Under the pieces are notes generated by a model. The model was not told the origin of the DNA and did no database searches. It saw only the letters and a list, made by a program, of their open reading frames with translations. 47,579 nucleotides of DNA, from positions 1-47,579 of IMG/VR virus record IMGVR_UViG_3300021964_000122, one strand, 5' to 3'. A program made the position numbers and the translations under genes. This stretch comes from a virus. Shown here piece after piece: positions 45,655-47,579 of the stretch (position 1 is its first letter; each line of letters begins with the position of its first letter).

Positions 45655-46413
45655 TTAGTTACAGACTATTGTGCCATCAGCAGATACTGAACAAACAATT
45701 TGAGGTTTATTCCAAATTTCACTAATTAAAAGGTTCTGTCCCTCTCCTAACGTAAGAATAGTGTCATAGCCTGTATTTGCTACATCGACAAGACCATTGA
45801 CACCGACAGTACCCATATCTACAACACCATTAATGCCTGCTGTACCTAGCTGAACATTAGACTCAAAGCCTGCTGTACCAAGATCAACAAGGCTTCCCAT
45901 TCCAGTAGCGCCTAGTGTAACCATACCATCAATAAAGGGGGTGTAATCTACATTATCTAACGCAGTCAAGCCTGTGTTAGCTACATCGCCTGTAATAGCA
46001 TTAGCGTTTACAAAGGCTCCGTAAAGGGCTTGGTTATCCGCAGAATTAGCTTGAACACGCGCAAGATCTACTTGAGCATTGTATTGTGCCATAGTCTTTG
46101 CAGAGTCAGCCTGCATCCACATCATGCCCAAAGACGTAACGGGCGTAGCCAAAATAGAAGCCCACTGAATAGCTTCAGACTTCTGGGGAATAGGCTGTGC
46201 ATTAGGCGTACTTGTGAGTGCCAAGGCCATTACAGCAGCACTGGCGGCCTGTCCGTCACCACTAGAGGCAATCTTAGACAAAGCATCAAACTTAGCTTGC
46301 ACGGCCCGTGCGTTAGCTTCTGCGGTCTTTTGAACTGACTCATAGTACAGTTCGTTGGTTGACGCACATCCAACAATAAATAAAAGACTAAATGCCGCTA
46401 AAATCCTTTTCAT
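45655..46413 (-). CDS. Lipoprotein with 11-residue repeats (lysis or envelope role)
   Basis: A 252-residue protein with a lipoprotein signal: a basic start MKRILAAFSLLFIVGC, with C16 in the IVGC lipobox. An acidic/Ala-rich helical part follows (residues 20-140). Residues 165-219 consist of five units of 11 residues (VTLGATGMGSL, VDLGTAGFESN, VQLGTAGINGV, VDMGTVGVNGL, VDVANTGYDTI). The end has two cysteines (CSVSADGTIVC). It is in the lysis cassette, so an o-spanin or similar outer-membrane-linked role is possible, but no partner i-spanin is clear. It overlaps the upstream gene by four bases. Confidence 0.7.
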   Translation of the reverse strand: MKRILAAFSLLFIVGCASTNELYYESVQKTAEANARAVQAKFDALSKIASSGDGQAASAAVMALALTSTPNAQPIPQKSEAIQWASILATPVTSLGMMWMQADSAKTMAQYNAQVDLARVQANSADNQALYGAFVNANAITGDVANTGLTALDNVDYTPFIDGMVTLGATGMGSLVDLGTAGFESNVQLGTAGINGVVDMGTVGVNGLVDVANTGYDTILTLGEGQNLLISEIWNKPQIVCSVSADGTIVCN

Positions 46414-46673
46414 TTTACTTTCCCCTGTTCTTTAACAAGCTGCTTTGCACGAGCAACATCATTTAAAAATGATTGCTTACAATGGTCTTCCTGCCAGCCT
46501 GCAAAAATAAAGTTTAAAGTTTTTTCTAGCTGCTTCCATCCTTGTTGGTCGTTCAAACGATATGCTCGTCCTGAAACAGACTCATTAGGATTATCAGACA
46601 GCAATACAGCCGTATTGATAAGTTGGCTTGTTGCATCACCAACATGAATCATGTATCGTACAAACTTGTTCAT
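46410..46673 (-). CDS. Conserved small phage protein (DESVSGRAYR type)
   Basis: An 87-residue protein with the pattern SQLINTAVLLSDNPNESVSGRAYRL, W, then HCKQSFLNDVARAKQLV, which I recognise from a phage family of unknown role near lysis genes, marked by (D/N)E(S)xSGRAxR and a HCxxS motif. It has no signal peptide or membrane helix. It ends in an ATGA-type overlap with the lipoprotein gene. It may be part of the lysis cassette by position. Confidence 0.68.
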   Translation of the reverse strand: MNKFVRYMIHVGDATSQLINTAVLLSDNPNESVSGRAYRLNDQQGWKQLEKTLNFIFAGWQEDHCKQSFLNDVARAKQLVKEQGKVK

Positions 46674-46684
46674 AGTAACTCCAT

Positions 46685-46954
46685 TTATCTAATAAAATAA
46701 ACCATTGTTGTAGCGGTTAAAGATATAATTATCCAAAAAAGTCTTTCTGACATTTTAACAGATTTTGAATATATTATCAACTCTTCTGTCATTTCTCGTA
46801 TATCGTCTTCTTGATCATCTAGTCTTTTTTCATGTCTATCTAGTCTTTTAAAAACTGATAATAACTGTTCTTCTACACGAGCAATTTGAGAAACTGTTTC
46901 GGATAATTTATCTAATTTTTGTTCGATTCGATCTAGCCGATGTTCTTCTAACAT
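46685..46954 (-). CDS. Coiled-coil protein with C-terminal membrane helix (XhlA-like)
   Basis: An 89-residue protein starting MLEEHRLDRIEQKLDKLSE at an ATG; the GTG 12 bases upstream is possible. A heptad coil covers residues 5-65 (RVEEQLLSVFKRLDRHEKRL, DDQEDDIREMTEEL), then a membrane helix (FWIIISLTATTMVYFI). This is the build of haemolysin XhlA-like proteins, which help holins. It lies at the start of the lysis cassette, after the fibre-assembly-like gene. It could also act as a spanin-type membrane anchor. Confidence 0.66.
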   Translation of the reverse strand: MLEEHRLDRIEQKLDKLSETVSQIARVEEQLLSVFKRLDRHEKRLDDQEDDIREMTEELIIYSKSVKMSERLFWIIISLTATTMVYFIR

Positions 46955-46968
46955 ACCACTTACCACTA

Positions 46969-47472
46969 TTAAAGAGTTTTAGCTAAATCAAATAACGCAT
47001 CCATTTGTTCGTCATTTAATCCCAAAGCAGGCTGAAGAGTAGAAACCCATGCAGAAGTACGCTCAACCGTTGACGCATACTCCCACTCAATTTCAATTTT
47101 GCTTTTATCTGGCTCTGGAATTAACGCAATGGCATCACTTACTACTGAAAGGTATCCTTGGTCAGCCAGTGCTAAGCGGGCCTGTCGCATTGTAACCACC
47201 ATCGTTAATCGTTTTTCTTCAAAGGTTTTATTTCTACCTGTATATGTTTGCCACCAAGCGCCATCTCGCTGCTCAATTGGGCCACGCTCAACAATATCAA
47301 ACACAGTTTGCGAGTCGTGATTTAATGGATAAACGCCGTACTCAGCAAGCGTAGATGCTGGCGGGCTAACAGGAAAAGATACGTTTGGATTGTCCTGCCT
47401 AATCTGATCTAACGTACAAGCAACTGCAACGCCATTAGTGACTTTGCAGTATGGAAATTCAAAATATGTCAT
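46969..47472 (-). CDS. Tail fibre assembly-like protein
   Basis: A 167-residue protein. The N-terminal part (PYCKVTNGVAVACTLDQI, LAEYGVYPL) and the C-terminal TMRQARLALADQGYLSVV, EIEWEYASTVERTSAWVS and ALGLNDEQMDALFDLAK match the pattern of proteins next to fibre genes in many phages: MRQARLxL...IxxxWExxxxVxRxxPxV...LGLxxxQxDxLFxxA. They bind or assemble tail fibres. Its ATG overlaps the stop of the partial gene to the right. It fits a fibre chaperone or a second small tail component. Confidence 0.72.
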   Translation of the reverse strand: MTYFEFPYCKVTNGVAVACTLDQIRQDNPNVSFPVSPPASTLAEYGVYPLNHDSQTVFDIVERGPIEQRDGAWWQTYTGRNKTFEEKRLTMVVTMRQARLALADQGYLSVVSDAIALIPEPDKSKIEIEWEYASTVERTSAWVSTLQPALGLNDEQMDALFDLAKTL

Positions 47473-47579
47473 GCGCTATACACCCTTATGATTAAACTGC
47501 CAATATAATCCCAACTGCCAGATGGTATTGTATGGCTTACCGTTCCAGACAATCCCGTTTGATAACTTACCCGAGTTGA
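47469..47579 (-). CDS. C-terminal end of a fibre-like protein (cut by right edge)
   Basis: A frame open from the window edge to a TGA at 47469-47471 gives 36 residues (STRVSYQTGLSG..., ending GSLIIRVYSA), Ser/Thr/Gly and beta-rich. The stop overlaps the next gene's ATG (ATGA). It is likely the end of a fibre gene, and may be the end of the one cut at the left edge, since both lie on the - strand and abut the window ends. Joined directly, the left fragment would leave two extra bases and hit a stop, so the link is not proven. Confidence 0.55.
   Translation of the reverse strand, partial: STRVSYQTGLSGTVSHTIPSGSWDYIGSLIIRVYSA

Overview
The window looks like an almost complete genome of a lytic, short-tailed (podovirus-type, T7-like in outline) phage, most likely marine and infecting a Gram-negative bacterium. 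Evidence: terminase, portal, scaffold and capsid genes; two tail-tube (adaptor/nozzle) genes and no tape-measure gene; very large internal (ejected) virion proteins; a fibre with the TAAELNILDG repeats common in marine phages; an M15-type endolysin with holin-like genes and a lipoprotein; and a T7-like replication set (SSB, primase-helicase, family A polymerase, endonuclease I) with a B12-dependent ribonucleotide reductase. No integrase, phage RNA polymerase, tRNA or CRISPR was found, so the phage probably uses host sigma70 RNA polymerase.

Layout. Two convoys diverge from a hub at about 13.5-13.6 kb that holds two perfect consensus sigma70 promoters back to back. Leftward (- strand, 13.5 kb to 1): terS, a small HTH-like gene, terL, a 36-residue membrane protein, portal, an overlapping small gene, an acidic structural protein, scaffold, capsid, three small genes, adaptor, nozzle, and a fibre cut by the left edge. 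The right edge (47.6 kb down to 30.3 kb) continues this - strand block: the C-terminal end of a fibre-like gene, a fibre-assembly-like gene, a coiled-coil membrane protein, lysis genes, then six large virion proteins and small basic proteins. A circular or permuted genome opened inside the fibre gene would explain both edges, but the two fragments do not join in frame directly, so some sequence is missing or the window is part of something longer. Rightward (+ strand, 13.6-30.3 kb): a 500-base leader, small early genes separated by hairpins, then replication and nucleotide-metabolism genes. The convoys converge at 30.3 kb.

How it works together. Host polymerase would start both convoys. The + arm supplies small host-interaction proteins, nucleotide housekeeping (HD hydrolase, MazG-like, class II RNR) and replication/recombination (SSB, primase-helicase, polymerase with a T7-like Tyr in motif B, three PD-(D/E)XK-type nucleases). 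The - arm builds the particle and lyses the cell.

Most notable: a 1009-residue virion protein with 45 uninterrupted 11-residue repeats; a 952-residue virion protein combining an ADP-ribosyltransferase-like segment, a LysM domain and other modules; a 73-nt palindrome present in two identical copies, plus a third copy that preserves the stem by compensatory changes; a leaderless-looking terS transcript; and an endonuclease III-like HhH protein. Eight genes shorter than 60 codons were read directly from the sequence.
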